From Xanthobacter agilis (lineage in GTDB: Bacteria > Pseudomonadota > Alphaproteobacteria > Rhizobiales > Xanthobacteraceae), in the NCBI RefSeq assembly GCF_021730435.1, contig NZ_JABWGX010000023.1, positions 16,269-80,268 of the forward strand: a stretch of 64,000 bases of DNA, written 5' to 3'. The notes under the pieces were generated by a model that saw nothing but the letters and a program-made list of their open reading frames with translations, did no database searches and was not told where the DNA came from. The stretch's first letter is position 1, and every line of letters begins with the position of its first letter. Below are positions 30,497 through 43,721 of this stretch, one piece after another. A program made the translations under genes and the position numbers.

Positions 30497-31126
30497 TCAA
30501 TGCAGCGTTTCGGTGTAGACGAACTTCGGCATGCGCCAGCCATAGTGCAGGGCGAGAAGCCGCAGGCCGAGGCCGATCAGCATCACCCCGACCATCAGCA
30601 GATCATGGGACACGCCAAGCTGCGCGCCGCCCACATAGAGCCCGCCGGTGATGATCGACACGGTGCCGTAGAGCTCGGCCCGGAACAGCAACGGGACATC
30701 GGCGCACAGCACATCCCGCAGCACGCCGCCCACGCACCCGGTGATCAACCCCGAGGCGATGACGATCACCACCGGCATGCCCAGCCCCATGGCCACGTTG
30801 CAGCCGATGATGGTGAACACCACCAGCCCCACCGCATCCAGGAACAGGAACAGATAGCGCAGGTGGTGCATGTAGCGGGCGATGACGACGGTCGCCAGCG
30901 CCGCGCCCGAGGTGATGAGCAGATAGGACGGATGCTCAATCCACGACAGGGGATGGCGCCCCAGCAGCACATCGCGCACCGAACCGCCGCCCAGCGCCGT
31001 GACCGAGCCGAGCAGGCACACGCCCACCCAGTCCATCTCCCGCCGCCCGGCCGCCAAGGCCGCCGTCATCGCCTCGGCGACGATGGCGACAATGTAGAGA
31101 ACCTTGAAGACCAGCGCCGTTTCCAT
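30497..31126 (-). CDS. trimeric intracellular cation channel (TRIC/UPF0126) family protein
   Basis: 209 residues, seven predicted membrane helices made of two internal repeats. Each repeat carries a conserved GGG/GG-x-x-RD loop: ALGGGSVRDVLLGRHP and CVGGVLRDVLCADVP. Prokaryotic TRIC proteins are trimeric K+-permeable channels; E. coli YicG is a relative. Transcribed alone, with 252 bases upstream to the next gene. Confidence 0.9.
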   Translation of the reverse strand: METALVFKVLYIVAIVAEAMTAALAAGRREMDWVGVCLLGSVTALGGGSVRDVLLGRHPLSWIEHPSYLLITSGAALATVVIARYMHHLRYLFLFLDAVGLVVFTIIGCNVAMGLGMPVVIVIASGLITGCVGGVLRDVLCADVPLLFRAELYGTVSIITGGLYVGGAQLGVSHDLLMVGVMLIGLGLRLLALHYGWRMPKFVYTETLH

Positions 31127-31722
31127 GCCCCCGCCCCTTGGCTTGTTCCGCGAGAGGGTATCTCCGGTGCAAAGAAACGCCGTACCGCACGCGCGGCTTT
31201 GCGTTCAGGCCCCATCTTGGCGTTCAGGCTCGTTCTCGGCGTCCAGGCCCGTTCTTGCCGCCGACGGAAAGGTCCCAGCTCCGACATACCCCAGGGGCGA
31301 AATAGCATAGTGTCAGGACGGGAGGCGAGCGCCGGCGCCCCGCTGGCGCTCGCCAGACCGAAGAAGAAGGCGTGTGCCATGACTGAACCGCAGCCGCAGG
31401 ATGGACCCCGGACCACCTCCCGGAACAGGACGGACGCGACCCCCGCCACGCCCCGCCAGGCGGTGGCGCGTCCGGTCGCGGCCACAGGCCTCGGCGCAAT
31501 GGGCCTGGGCGCCGTGGGGCTGAGCTCCATGGGCGCGCTCGCCATCGGAGCGCTTGCCGTGGGCGCGGTAGCACTGGGGGCCCTCGCCATCGGACGGCTC
31601 GCGGTGGGGCGCGCGCGCATCGGCCGCGCGCGGGTCCGCCGCCTGGAAATCGATACACTGGTGGTGGGCGAGATCATTCGCCGCCCGCGCCCGCAGCCGA
31701 CAGCATCATCCGCGGCGGCCGA

Positions 31723-34494
<2,772 letters not shown>

Positions 34495-34650
34495 GCCGCC
34501 AATATGGGCGGCGCGGGCGCATCCGAAAAGCCCCCGTCGCACGCTTCCGCGCGTCAACGCCCCGAACGCCCGCCGTCCAGACACCTGCCTTGCGATTGCC
34601 CGAAGCCCAGCCTAGGCAAACGCCCCCGTCCCTCTCACTTTGGCCCGTCC

Positions 34651-35013
34651 ATGCCTTTCCTATCGTCCCTGCTGCCCCCGCAGATCGCGCCCCTGGTGCT
34701 GCTCCTGGCCTCCAACGTCTTCATGACGTTCGCCTGGTATGGGCATCTGAAATACAAGTCGGCGCCGCTCGTGCTGGCCATTGTCGCCAGCTGGGGCATC
34801 GCCTTCTTTGAATATTGCCTGGCCGTGCCGGCCAACCGGCTGGGGTCGCAGATCTATTCCACGGCCCAGCTCAAGACCATGCAGGAGGTCATCACCCTCA
34901 TCGTCTTCGCCGGCTTCTCCGTGCTCTACCTGAAAGAGCCGCTCGGCTGGAACCATCTGGTGGGCTTCGCCTTCATTGCCGCGGGCGCCTACTTTATCTT
35001 CCACAAATTCTGA
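34651..35013 (+). CDS. DMT-family protein (DUF486)
   Basis: 120 residues, four membrane helices (about 13-28, 40-58, 74-92, 97-118). MTFAWYGHLKYK and FEYCLAVPANRLG are diagnostic of DUF486, a short member of the drug/metabolite transporter clan, presumably acting as a dimer. Substrate unknown. Its final 25 bases overlap the sugar dehydrogenase gene on the opposite strand. Confidence 0.88.
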   Translation: MPFLSSLLPPQIAPLVLLLASNVFMTFAWYGHLKYKSAPLVLAIVASWGIAFFEYCLAVPANRLGSQIYSTAQLKTMQEVITLIVFAGFSVLYLKEPLGWNHLVGFAFIAAGAYFIFHKF

Positions 35014-36221
35014 TCCACCGCCGCCGGACGCGGCGCGGCGGCGGGAACGACCCGCAGAATCCGCCCCAGGTCGGAATCGGTCGCGAGCCACAGCGCCCCA
35101 TCCGGCCCCAGGCGCACGTCGCGCACGCGCTCGCCCATGGGCAACCGCTCCTCGCCCATCACGAGGCCGTCGCGCACCTTCACTTCCACCAGGGCCTCCC
35201 CGGCCAAGGCGCCGACGAAGAGCTGCCCTTGGAAGGCCGGAAACAGAGTGCCCTCATAGAAGGCGGCCCCCGACGGCGCGATGGAGGGGTCCCAGTAGAA
35301 CAGGGGCTGCTCCATGCCGGTCTTGGCGCTGCCCACGCCAATCTTCTCCCCGGAATAATGCCGCCCATAGCCGATCACCGGCCATCCATAGTTGAGGCCG
35401 GGCTGCGGGCGGTTGACCTCGTCGCCGCCGCGCGGACCGTGCTCCACCGTCCACAGGCGACCGGTGCCAGGCTCGATGGCCGCACCCTGCACGTTGCGGT
35501 GTCCGTAGGAATAGATCTCCGGCCGCGCGCCGGTGACACGGACGAAGGGATTGTCCTTGGGGATCGATCCATCCGCGTTGATGCGGACGATCTTGCCAAG
35601 GGTCGAGGACAGGTCCTGCGCCCGCTCCTTCAGGTCGAACCGCTCACCCAGCGTCACGAACAAGGTGCCGTCGGGCGCGAAGGCGAGCCGGGAGCCGAAA
35701 TGGTTGCTCCCGGACCACGCCGGCTGCTGGCGGAAGATGACGGTGACGTCACTCAGCGCATCCGCCTCCGGGCTGAGCCTGGCGCGGGCCACGGCGGTCG
35801 CGAGCCCATCCGGCCGCCGCTCGGCGAAGCTGAGATAGATCAGGCGGTTGTCGAAGAAGGCGGGATCAAGGGCGACGTCGAGCAAGCCGCCCTGCCCCAC
35901 CGCGGCCACCGCGGGCACGCCGCGCACCGGCGGGGCCACGACCCCGTTCCGTTCCACCACGCGGAGCCGTCCCGGCCGCTCGGTGACGAGCAGCCGCCCG
36001 TCAGGCAGAAAAGCCATGCCCCAGGGATGGTCCAACCCGGAGGCAAACGCCTCCACCCGCACCATCTCGCCACCGAACCGCACCGGCTTCTCCGGCAGGG
36101 CCCAGGCGGGCGCAGCCGCCGCGCACACGGCGAGCCACAGGATGAAAACGACGAGCCGGCGCAGGACGGCTGCAACCTCGGCGCGGCGCGCCAGGAATTC
36201 GCGTGAGACAGAGTGCTTCAC
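34989..36221 (-). CDS. PQQ-dependent sugar dehydrogenase (YliI/Asd-like)
   Basis: About 410 residues, exported. A signal peptide (LVVFILWLAVCAAAAPAWA) precedes a six-bladed beta-propeller of the soluble glucose dehydrogenase family. LDHPWGMAFLPDGRLLVTERPG holds the first conserved PQQ-site region; GHRNVQGAAIEPGTGRLW and EHGPRGGDEVN are the other family signatures. It oxidises aldose sugars in the periplasm using PQQ and calcium. A GTG at 36221 is preferred since GGAGG lies nine bases upstream; ATGs at 36236 and 36254 are alternatives. PQQ synthesis genes are not in view. Confidence 0.88.
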   Translation of the reverse strand: MKHSVSREFLARRAEVAAVLRRLVVFILWLAVCAAAAPAWALPEKPVRFGGEMVRVEAFASGLDHPWGMAFLPDGRLLVTERPGRLRVVERNGVVAPPVRGVPAVAAVGQGGLLDVALDPAFFDNRLIYLSFAERRPDGLATAVARARLSPEADALSDVTVIFRQQPAWSGSNHFGSRLAFAPDGTLFVTLGERFDLKERAQDLSSTLGKIVRINADGSIPKDNPFVRVTGARPEIYSYGHRNVQGAAIEPGTGRLWTVEHGPRGGDEVNRPQPGLNYGWPVIGYGRHYSGEKIGVGSAKTGMEQPLFYWDPSIAPSGAAFYEGTLFPAFQGQLFVGALAGEALVEVKVRDGLVMGEERLPMGERVRDVRLGPDGALWLATDSDLGRILRVVPAAAPRPAAVDQNLWKIK

Positions 36222-36341
36222 CGCCCGCCTCCACATGCCAGAAATTGATTTCACGACAGACTGTTAAATACTTTTTGTCCCACATCAAGGTTCAGGTGCC
36301 CCTGCGCGATAGATTGCCGGGATTCACATGGGAGTCTCTCT

Positions 36342-37463
36342 GTGCTTCATATCGACCTGCCGACCCGCACCCAGATCGAAAAACTTGCCGCGTATCGTGG
36401 TGCGCCGGCCGTTTCCATTTATCTGCGGACCACTCCCAACACGCAAGAAACCAAAGCGGACCGCATCGAGCTCAAGAACCTCTTGAAGACCGCCGTGGCG
36501 GAGCTTGAGGCGGCCGACGCCGCCAAGCGCAGCGTCTGGCCGATCCAGGAAGGCATCGAGGCGCTGGTGGAGGATGACGCCTTCTGGGTCACCCAGGCCA
36601 ACAGCCTCGCCATCTTCGCCACCGCGAACGGGATTCGCACCTTCCGCCTGCCCAACAAGCTGCAGAATGGCGTCGAGGTCTCGGACCGCTTCCACATCGC
36701 GCCCCTCATCCGCTCGGTGACCTTCGCGCACGAAGCCTATGTGCTCGCCATCGGCGTCGGCCGCACGCGCCTCGTGGAGGTCTCCGCGGACCTGCCGCCC
36801 CACCATGTCACCGTCCCCGGCCTGCCGCACAATTTCAGCGACGCGCTGGGACGCCCCAGCCACCTGGAGCGCGACACCGGCATGCGCAGCGGTGAGGGCA
36901 CCAGCGAAAGCGCCCTGCTCACCCGCTACGCCCGCATCGTCGACCAGGCCCTGCGCCCGGTCCTCACCGGCGACGAGCGGCCCCTCATCGTCGCGGCGGC
37001 GGAGCCCATGGCCTCCGTCTACAAGGCCATCTCCAGCTATCCCCATGTGACCGAGCAGGTGATCTCCGGCAGCGCCGACGACACCGCCGACCATGTGCTC
37101 GCGGACGCCGCCCGCAAGGTGCTGGACGAAGTCTATGCCGCCGAAATCCAGCGCTTCGGCGCCCTCTATGCCGCGCGCGAGGCCCAGGGTCGCGCCACCG
37201 CCGATGTCGCCCAGGCCGCCCGGGCCGCCACCTTCGGCGCCGTGGACACCCTGATGGTGAACATGGATGCAAGCCAGAGCGGCCGCGTGGGCGAGGAGGA
37301 CGGCGCGGTCAGCTTCGATGCCACCCCGGACGCCGTGAACTATGGAGTGGTGGACGAGATCGCCCGCCGCACCCTGCAGGCCGGAGGCCGGGTGCTTTCG
37401 GTGCGCCATGCTGATCTGCCGGGCCAGGGCGACCTCGCCGCCATCCTGCGCTACCCGATCTGA
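36342..37463 (+). CDS. baeRF-like protein (bacterial release-factor-like family)
   Basis: 373 residues, soluble. Opens with LPTRTQIEKLAAYRGAPAVSIYLRT, resembling the N-terminal domain of bacterial homologues of archaeo-eukaryotic release factor eRF1 (baeRF families). A middle RNaseH-like part (FAHEAYVLAIGVGRTRLVEV) and a C-terminal L7Ae-like part (DTLMVNMDAS...VDEIARRTLQAGGRVLSV) follow in the expected order. The GGQ loop of true release factors is not apparent. baeRFs are thought to act on stalled ribosomes. Start is GTG at 36342 with GGGAG upstream; a strong terminator follows. Confidence 0.65.
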   Translation: MLHIDLPTRTQIEKLAAYRGAPAVSIYLRTTPNTQETKADRIELKNLLKTAVAELEAADAAKRSVWPIQEGIEALVEDDAFWVTQANSLAIFATANGIRTFRLPNKLQNGVEVSDRFHIAPLIRSVTFAHEAYVLAIGVGRTRLVEVSADLPPHHVTVPGLPHNFSDALGRPSHLERDTGMRSGEGTSESALLTRYARIVDQALRPVLTGDERPLIVAAAEPMASVYKAISSYPHVTEQVISGSADDTADHVLADAARKVLDEVYAAEIQRFGALYAAREAQGRATADVAQAARAATFGAVDTLMVNMDASQSGRVGEEDGAVSFDATPDAVNYGVVDEIARRTLQAGGRVLSVRHADLPGQGDLAAILRYPI

Positions 37464-37537
37464 TCGGCTCCGGGCCGGGGCCTGAAGGTCAAGGCCCGCA
37501 GATCAACCTAGCCGAGCGGCGGCGCGGTGACACATGA

Positions 37538-37577
37538 AGAAAGGCGCCGGAGAGTTTCCGGCGCCTTTCTTTTTCAA
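37538..37577 (+). terminator. intrinsic terminator
   Basis: GAAAGGCGCCGG-AGAGTTT-CCGGCGCCTTTC followed by TTTTT; 12-bp stem. It ends the baeRF-like transcript. Confidence 0.88.
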
Positions 37578-37614
37578 CCGAGCAATTCCCACCATGCGGG
37601 ATGCAGGCCGGCGA

Positions 37615-38037
37615 TCATCGCCCGCCGGGCTTGCGGGCGCGCACCCGCACCGCCTGCGCCGTCATCCGCACCGTCGCCCCCATGCCGAGCAACAGCACGC
37701 CGGCGGCCACCGCCACCGCGCCCACGGTCGCCGCGTGGTCGGCAACGCCCTCCACGAGAAAGCCCGCCGCCGCCGCGTGCCCGGAGGACAGGACGAAAGC
37801 GACCACGCCGATGGCCAGCATCAAGGCGATGGTGAGGGCGGCCTGCGCGAAGGCATCCCCCGCCTTGTGGGCACGCACGGCGCGCGCCAGCGTGTCCGGA
37901 TCGGCCGGCGAGAAGGCCGCGGAATCGCCGAACCAAGTCTCGCCCCGCGCAGATGCTTCCGGTTCCGCGCGCACACGCGGGCCGGCGGCGGGGCGGGCGA
38001 TCGAGATGCCCATATCGGCGGCGAGGGACTTCATCAT
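37615..38037 (-). CDS. small membrane protein of unknown function
   Basis: About 140 residues. A polar N-terminal half (1-68), then two membrane helices (about 70-90 and 103-125) and a basic tail MTAQAVRVRARKPGGR that suggests cytoplasmic ends. No recognised domain. The pair ATG-ATG at 38037/38034 follows GAGAG. It converges on the baeRF-like gene, whose terminator lies between. Not assigned. Confidence 0.55.
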   Translation of the reverse strand: MMKSLAADMGISIARPAAGPRVRAEPEASARGETWFGDSAAFSPADPDTLARAVRAHKAGDAFAQAALTIALMLAIGVVAFVLSSGHAAAAGFLVEGVADHAATVGAVAVAAGVLLLGMGATVRMTAQAVRVRARKPGGR

Positions 38038-38180
38038 GACACTCTCACGCGAATCGATACGGTGGCACTGCCACATTCAGGCCGGCGAATCAGTCCTTCC
38101 GGCACGATTCAAGGTGGTCGCGGACTATGGCCGCGCCACGGCGGCACCCCGGTAAACCATGGCGACATCATGACAATCAC

Positions 38181-38828
38181 TCACGGCTGCGCGAGTTCTC
38201 CCCGCTCTGCCGCCGCGACAGATGGGCGCCATGCCATGTCCACATGGCCGGGATCGGCCGCCACCCGGCCGAGCCAGCCGCGCACCCGCGGGAAAGCCGC
38301 GAGGCTGAACTCGCCCTCCTCCGCCACATGGGTGTGGGCATAAAGAGCAAGGTCGGCGATGGTGAATCGGTCGGCGGCGAAGAAATCCGTGTGGGCGAGA
38401 TGACGCTCCATCACCGCCAGCGCCGCATAACCCTCCTCCATCCAGCGATCGACGTCATGGGTGCGCAGATCCCGCCCGCCGCGCACCTGGGTGAGCCAGA
38501 AGCGCGCGGCGGCGATGCCGGGCTCGTGGCTGTTCTGCTCGAAGAACATCCAGCGCAGGGTTTCCGCCCGCTCGAAGGCATCGTCGGGCAAGAAGCGCGT
38601 GCCTTCCGCGAGATAGAAGAGAATGGCGTTCGATTCGGCGAGCAGGCGGCCATCCGCCTCCAGCAACGGCACCCGCCCTTCCGGGTTCAGGGCCAGAAAC
38701 TCGGGGGTGCGGTGCTCGCCGGCGAAAATGTCCACCTCGGCGAGTTCGAACGGTCGGCCGAGCTTCGCCAGCATCAGCCGGACTTTGTAGGAATTGCCCG
38801 ACGATTGCGTGGAATAGAGCTTCAGCAT
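38181..38828 (-). CDS. glutathione S-transferase family protein
   Basis: 215 residues. N-terminal thioredoxin-like domain starting MLKLYSTQSSGNSYKVRLM, where Ser/Asn near residue 8-12 occupies the catalytic position, with the gamma-Glu site NPEGRVPLLEADG...LAESNAI. An all-helical C-terminal domain contains the N-capping/hydrophobic staple segment FTIADLALYAHTHV. It conjugates or reduces substrates with glutathione in the cytoplasm; the substrate is unknown. The start at 38828 excludes a long non-conserved upstream frame. Confidence 0.88.
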   Translation of the reverse strand: MLKLYSTQSSGNSYKVRLMLAKLGRPFELAEVDIFAGEHRTPEFLALNPEGRVPLLEADGRLLAESNAILFYLAEGTRFLPDDAFERAETLRWMFFEQNSHEPGIAAARFWLTQVRGGRDLRTHDVDRWMEEGYAALAVMERHLAHTDFFAADRFTIADLALYAHTHVAEEGEFSLAAFPRVRGWLGRVAADPGHVDMAWRPSVAAAERGELAQP

Positions 38829-38993
38829 CCACCCGTCCCCCTCATCGCCCCTCGGGCATGTGGCGTTCGCGACCGCCGGCCGCAAGATCTCGGCCGGAGC
38901 GCGCGGATTCATCACGCGCGGACACACGTTTCATTCATCATCATCGCTTGTTCCGGGGCGGCGGCTGAACTAGTGTCCGCGCGCGCCGGCTGA

Positions 38994-40286
<1,293 letters not shown>

Positions 40287-40419
40287 GCATGCAACAGGGG
40301 CGGGAGAATGGATCTTCCACCCCATAGAAGCGTTGGCGCGAAGGTGGAGTCAGGCTATGGCTTCACAGTCGTCCGATGCGGGTCGGACACCCGCAGGCTT
40401 CCCCAGGAGGAACGACATC

Positions 40420-40887
40420 ATGAAGACTGTTTTCAAGGCCGGCCTCGCCGCTGCTGCCCTCTGCGCCCTCAGCGCCCTTCCCGCGTCGGCCCAGTCGCGC
40501 GTGCAGGTGGGTGAGCTGCGCTGCACCCTCGCGCCCAACGTGAGCTTCATTCTCGGCTCGGTGCGCGACATGAGCTGCACCTTCAAGCCCCGCAAGGGCA
40601 AGACCCGCACCTACGAGGGCACGATTCGCCGTCTCGGCCTCGACATCGGCGTGAGCGGCCAGAGCATCCTGGTGTGGGGTGTGTTCGCGCCTTCGTCCTC
40701 GGTCAGCCCCGAGACCCTGCGTGGCAGCTATGTGGGCGCTTCCGCCAACGCCGCTGTCGGCGCCGGCCTCGGTGCCAACGCCCTCGTCGGCGGCAACAAC
40801 AACACCATCGCTCTTCAGCCGCTGTCGGTGGAAGCCCAGACCGGCCTGAACGTCGGCCTCACCGTCTCCGACATGTCGCTGCGCTGA
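40420..40887 (+). CDS. DUF992 secreted protein 1
   Basis: 155 residues. Signal peptide cleaved after ASA (about 24), then a DUF992 domain. Landmarks: QVGELRCTLAP, SVRDMSCTF, LGLDIGVSGQSILVWGVFAP, GSYVGASANA and ALQPLSVE. Two cysteines 18 residues apart (35 and 53) are shared by all three local paralogues and could form a disulfide. DUF992 proteins are periplasmic and common in Hyphomicrobiales, function unknown. AGGAGG nine bases before the ATG predicts high expression. Own terminator 32 bases downstream. Confidence 0.88.
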   Translation: MKTVFKAGLAAAALCALSALPASAQSRVQVGELRCTLAPNVSFILGSVRDMSCTFKPRKGKTRTYEGTIRRLGLDIGVSGQSILVWGVFAPSSSVSPETLRGSYVGASANAAVGAGLGANALVGGNNNTIALQPLSVEAQTGLNVGLTVSDMSLR

Positions 40888-40918
40888 GCGGCGGCGCGGT
40901 CCCAGAAGCGATTCGCAC

Positions 40919-40948
40919 GGCGCCGCCTTCAGGGCGGCGCCTTTTTTG
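40919..40948 (+). terminator. intrinsic terminator
   Basis: GGCGCCGCC-TTCAG-GGCGGCGCC followed by TTTTTT. It separates the first DUF992 gene from the second. Confidence 0.9.
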
Positions 40949-41129
40949 CGCTTCGAGGGCGCGGCGACGCTTTCAATGCCCTGCGGATCCGAGCCGCGGC
41001 CCGCAATCCACAACGGCCCGGACATTTTCGGCACTCCTGCGAAAATACAGCCACGATCCCGCTTTAAGTGGGATTGCGCTGGCCCGCAGGGAGTTCTTTC
41101 CTCGGCCCATCGCATCATTGGGGGATCCC

Positions 41130-41654
41130 ATGCGTACCTTGACCGGCCTCATCGGCCTTGCCGCCCTCGCGGCTGTTTCCGCCACGCCCGCCGCCGCCGT
41201 CGAGGCGCCGAAGGTTCAGATCGGCGTGCTCGTCTGCTCCGTGGCGCCTTCGGTCGGCCTCGTGCTCGGCTCCGTGCGTGACCTCGCCTGCGAGCTGCGC
41301 ACCTCGCGCATCGAGCCTTACACCGTGAAGGGCACCTACAAGGGCACCGTGTCGCGCTTCGGCATCGACCTCGGCATCACCTCCGGCAACACCCTGTCGT
41401 GGGCCGTGTTCGCGCCCAGCCTGGACGTGGGTCCGGGCGCGCTCGCCGGCCGCTATGTCGGCGTATCGGCCAATGCGGCCTGGGCGATCGGCGGCGGCGT
41501 GAACGTGCTCGTCGGCGGCTCCACCCAGACCGTCGCCCTCCAGCCCCTGTCGCTGGAAGGCATCACCGGCGCCGCCGTGGCGGCCGGCGTGGCCGACATG
41601 AAGCTGGAGCAGGTCACCGCTCCCCTGCCGACCAAGGCCAAGGTCACTAAATGA
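41130..41654 (+). CDS. DUF992 secreted protein 2
   Basis: 174 residues. Signal peptide about 1-23 (ending ATPAAA). DUF992 domain in the same order as its neighbour: IGVLVCSVAP, SVRDLACELR, FGIDLGITSGNTLSWAVFAP, YVGVSANA, ALQPLSLE, and a short Lys/Thr-rich tail. The same cysteine pair is kept. It is clearly a tandem duplicate, diverged well beyond recent copying. It has its own upstream region (180 bases after the preceding terminator) and may share a message with the third copy 36 bases downstream. Confidence 0.87.
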   Translation: MRTLTGLIGLAALAAVSATPAAAVEAPKVQIGVLVCSVAPSVGLVLGSVRDLACELRTSRIEPYTVKGTYKGTVSRFGIDLGITSGNTLSWAVFAPSLDVGPGALAGRYVGVSANAAWAIGGGVNVLVGGSTQTVALQPLSLEGITGAAVAAGVADMKLEQVTAPLPTKAKVTK

Positions 41655-41690
41655 CCTGATTGGCGTGCAAAATCGGGGCAGGAGATGTCC

Positions 41691-42422
41691 ATGACCGCCT
41701 TCCGCCCCGCTTTTCTCGCCACGGCGACAACCCTGTTGGCGGTAACCGCCGCAGGGCTCGCCGCCGACTACGCCCTCGGCCAGCCTTTTACCCAGGGATC
41801 CGCCCAGGACTCCGGGCAAGGGGTTGGCCAAGGGGGCGGCCAAGGCGGCGGCCAGGGGACGGGCCAAGGGCCTGCCTCAGGGCGCACCGCGCCCCCGACC
41901 CAGGCCTTGCCGCAGATCAACGTGGCGCCTGTCAATGTTGCGCCCGGGGCGACGGCCGCCGCATCGGGGGACAGCGCCCGGATGCCGGCCGTGTCGGCCG
42001 GGCTGCTGGAGTGTCGCGGTGAGATGGCAACCGCCACCGGCTTTGGCTCCAATCGACGCGTGCGCTGCGAATTTCGCCCCAGCATGGGGCAAAACCACTA
42101 TTACATCGGCACCCTGGAACGCACCGGGCTCGACATCGGCGTGTCCGACCAGGGCAGCATGCTGTGGGGCGTGCTCGCCACCTCCCCCAATCTGGAGCGG
42201 GGCGCGCTGGCGGGAACCTACGTGGGGTTCACATCGGGCTTCGCCCTTGGTCCGGGCTTCTCAGCGAATGTGCTGGCGGCCCAGGATCCTGCCAAGCAGG
42301 TCACGCTCCAGCCGCTGAGCGTGTCGTCGGACAGCGGCCTCAGCCTGTCCATTGCCGGCGCCACCTTGATTCTGGAACCCTCCACCCCGCAGGCCGCAGG
42401 CGATCCGCCGCCCGCGCGCTGA
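41691..42422 (+). CDS. DUF992 secreted protein 3, with Gly/Gln insert
   Basis: About 243 residues, the most diverged copy. A signal peptide (to about residue 25) is followed by a low-complexity stretch of repeated GQG units (GQGVGQGGGQGGGQGTGQG) and a Pro/Ala linker to about residue 95. The DUF992 domain then follows: AGLLECRGEM, NRRVRCEFRP, TGLDIGVSDQGSMLWGVLAT, YVGFTSGF and LQPLSVS. The cysteine pair is conserved. ATG at 41691 is preferred over 41685 because AGGAG then sits at six bases. Confidence 0.85.
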   Translation: MTAFRPAFLATATTLLAVTAAGLAADYALGQPFTQGSAQDSGQGVGQGGGQGGGQGTGQGPASGRTAPPTQALPQINVAPVNVAPGATAAASGDSARMPAVSAGLLECRGEMATATGFGSNRRVRCEFRPSMGQNHYYIGTLERTGLDIGVSDQGSMLWGVLATSPNLERGALAGTYVGFTSGFALGPGFSANVLAAQDPAKQVTLQPLSVSSDSGLSLSIAGATLILEPSTPQAAGDPPPAR

Positions 42423-42598
42423 CGCCGCTGTCGCACGTCGGCGACCCATGCCGCGGGTTGGCCCACACGCCGCTGTGATTTGCGTGCCGCGACCCTTGTC
42501 CCGATCCTCCCACCGCCCGATCCGCGCGATCACCGGCCGACCAAGCGCCCCGGCTTCGGATCGCCGCAGGTACGCGGGCGGCCTCAGGGAGGTTACGA

Positions 42599-43567
42599 AT
42601 GCTTGTGCAACGTCGGCGCGGTTGGGAGCTTCCCGAGGCCGCTGCCACTCCCGAAACCACGTACCTCAACCGCCGCCACCTGCTCGGCGCCGGTGCGGGC
42701 CTTGCCGCCGCGGCCGCCCTCGGCGAACCCGCCGCCGCCCAGCGCCTGACCGATCTGCCAGATCCAAGCGCGGCGCTCTATCCGGCGCGCGCGAACCCGC
42801 GTTACACCCTGGACCGACCCCTCACGCCGGAGGCCAAGTCCTCCACCGTGAACAATTATTACGAGTTCAGCTACGCCAAGAACGTCGCCCCCGCCATGAG
42901 CCGCTTCCAGCGCCGCCCCTGGCGCGTGGCCATCGACGGCCTGGTGGAAAAGCCCCAGGAGCTGGACATCGACGACCTCCTGAAGAAGGTGCAGCTGGAA
43001 GAACGCCTCTACCGCCACCGCTGCGTCGAGGGGTGGTCCATGGCCATTCCATGGACCGGATTTCCCCTGTCGGCCCTGCTGGAGCTGGCGCGCCCGACAG
43101 CCGCCGCCAAGTTCGTGAAGATGGAAGCCTTCCGCGATCCGAAGGTGGCCGCGAACCAGCGCGACTTCCGCTACCCCTGGCCCTATGTGGAGGGCGTCAC
43201 CCTCAAGGAGGCGCAGAACGAACTCGCCTTCCTCGTCACCGGCGCCTACGGCAAGCCGGCGCTAGGCCAGTTCGGCGCGCCGCTGCGGCTGGCGCTGCCG
43301 TGGAAGTACGGCTTCAAATCCATCAAGGGCATCGTGCGCTTCACCTTCACGGACACCCAGCCGGTCAGCTTCTGGGAAGAGGTGCAAGGGGCGGAATACG
43401 GCTTCTGGGCCAATGTGAACCCGAAGGTGCCGCACCCGCGCTGGAGCCAGGCGAGCGAGGAGGACATCGCCACCGGCGCGCGCCGGCCGACCCTGCTCTA
43501 CAACGGCTATGGCGAATACGTCGCCGGCCTCTACACCGGCCGGGAGGACCAGCAGATCTGGTATTGA
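42599..43567 (+). CDS. msrP: protein-methionine-sulfoxide reductase, molybdopterin subunit
   Basis: Periplasmic Mo-molybdopterin enzyme (formerly YedY) that repairs oxidised methionine in envelope proteins. 322 residues; Tat signal with twin arginines at 25-26 (NRRHLLGAG). The Mo-ligating cysteine is C142 in RHRCVEGWSM; KYGFKSIKGIVR and the C-terminal YNGYGEYVAGLY are family hallmarks. GGGAGG precedes the ATG. The heme-binding membrane partner msrQ, normally next door, is absent here, so electrons must come from an msrQ elsewhere or another donor. Confidence 0.95.
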   Translation: MLVQRRRGWELPEAAATPETTYLNRRHLLGAGAGLAAAAALGEPAAAQRLTDLPDPSAALYPARANPRYTLDRPLTPEAKSSTVNNYYEFSYAKNVAPAMSRFQRRPWRVAIDGLVEKPQELDIDDLLKKVQLEERLYRHRCVEGWSMAIPWTGFPLSALLELARPTAAAKFVKMEAFRDPKVAANQRDFRYPWPYVEGVTLKEAQNELAFLVTGAYGKPALGQFGAPLRLALPWKYGFKSIKGIVRFTFTDTQPVSFWEEVQGAEYGFWANVNPKVPHPRWSQASEEDIATGARRPTLLYNGYGEYVAGLYTGREDQQIWY

Positions 43568-43721
43568 CGGCGAGCGGGCGCCACTCGGCCCCGCCGACGC
43601 CGCGCGCGTTGACGATTTCTCAACGAGTGTGGCACCGCTGCGCTTGACCCGCCGGGGCGCCGGCTCCATCGTCCCTCGCGAGATGGCCGTGTCAACGCGG
43701 CAGCGACGAGTGGAGACGACC

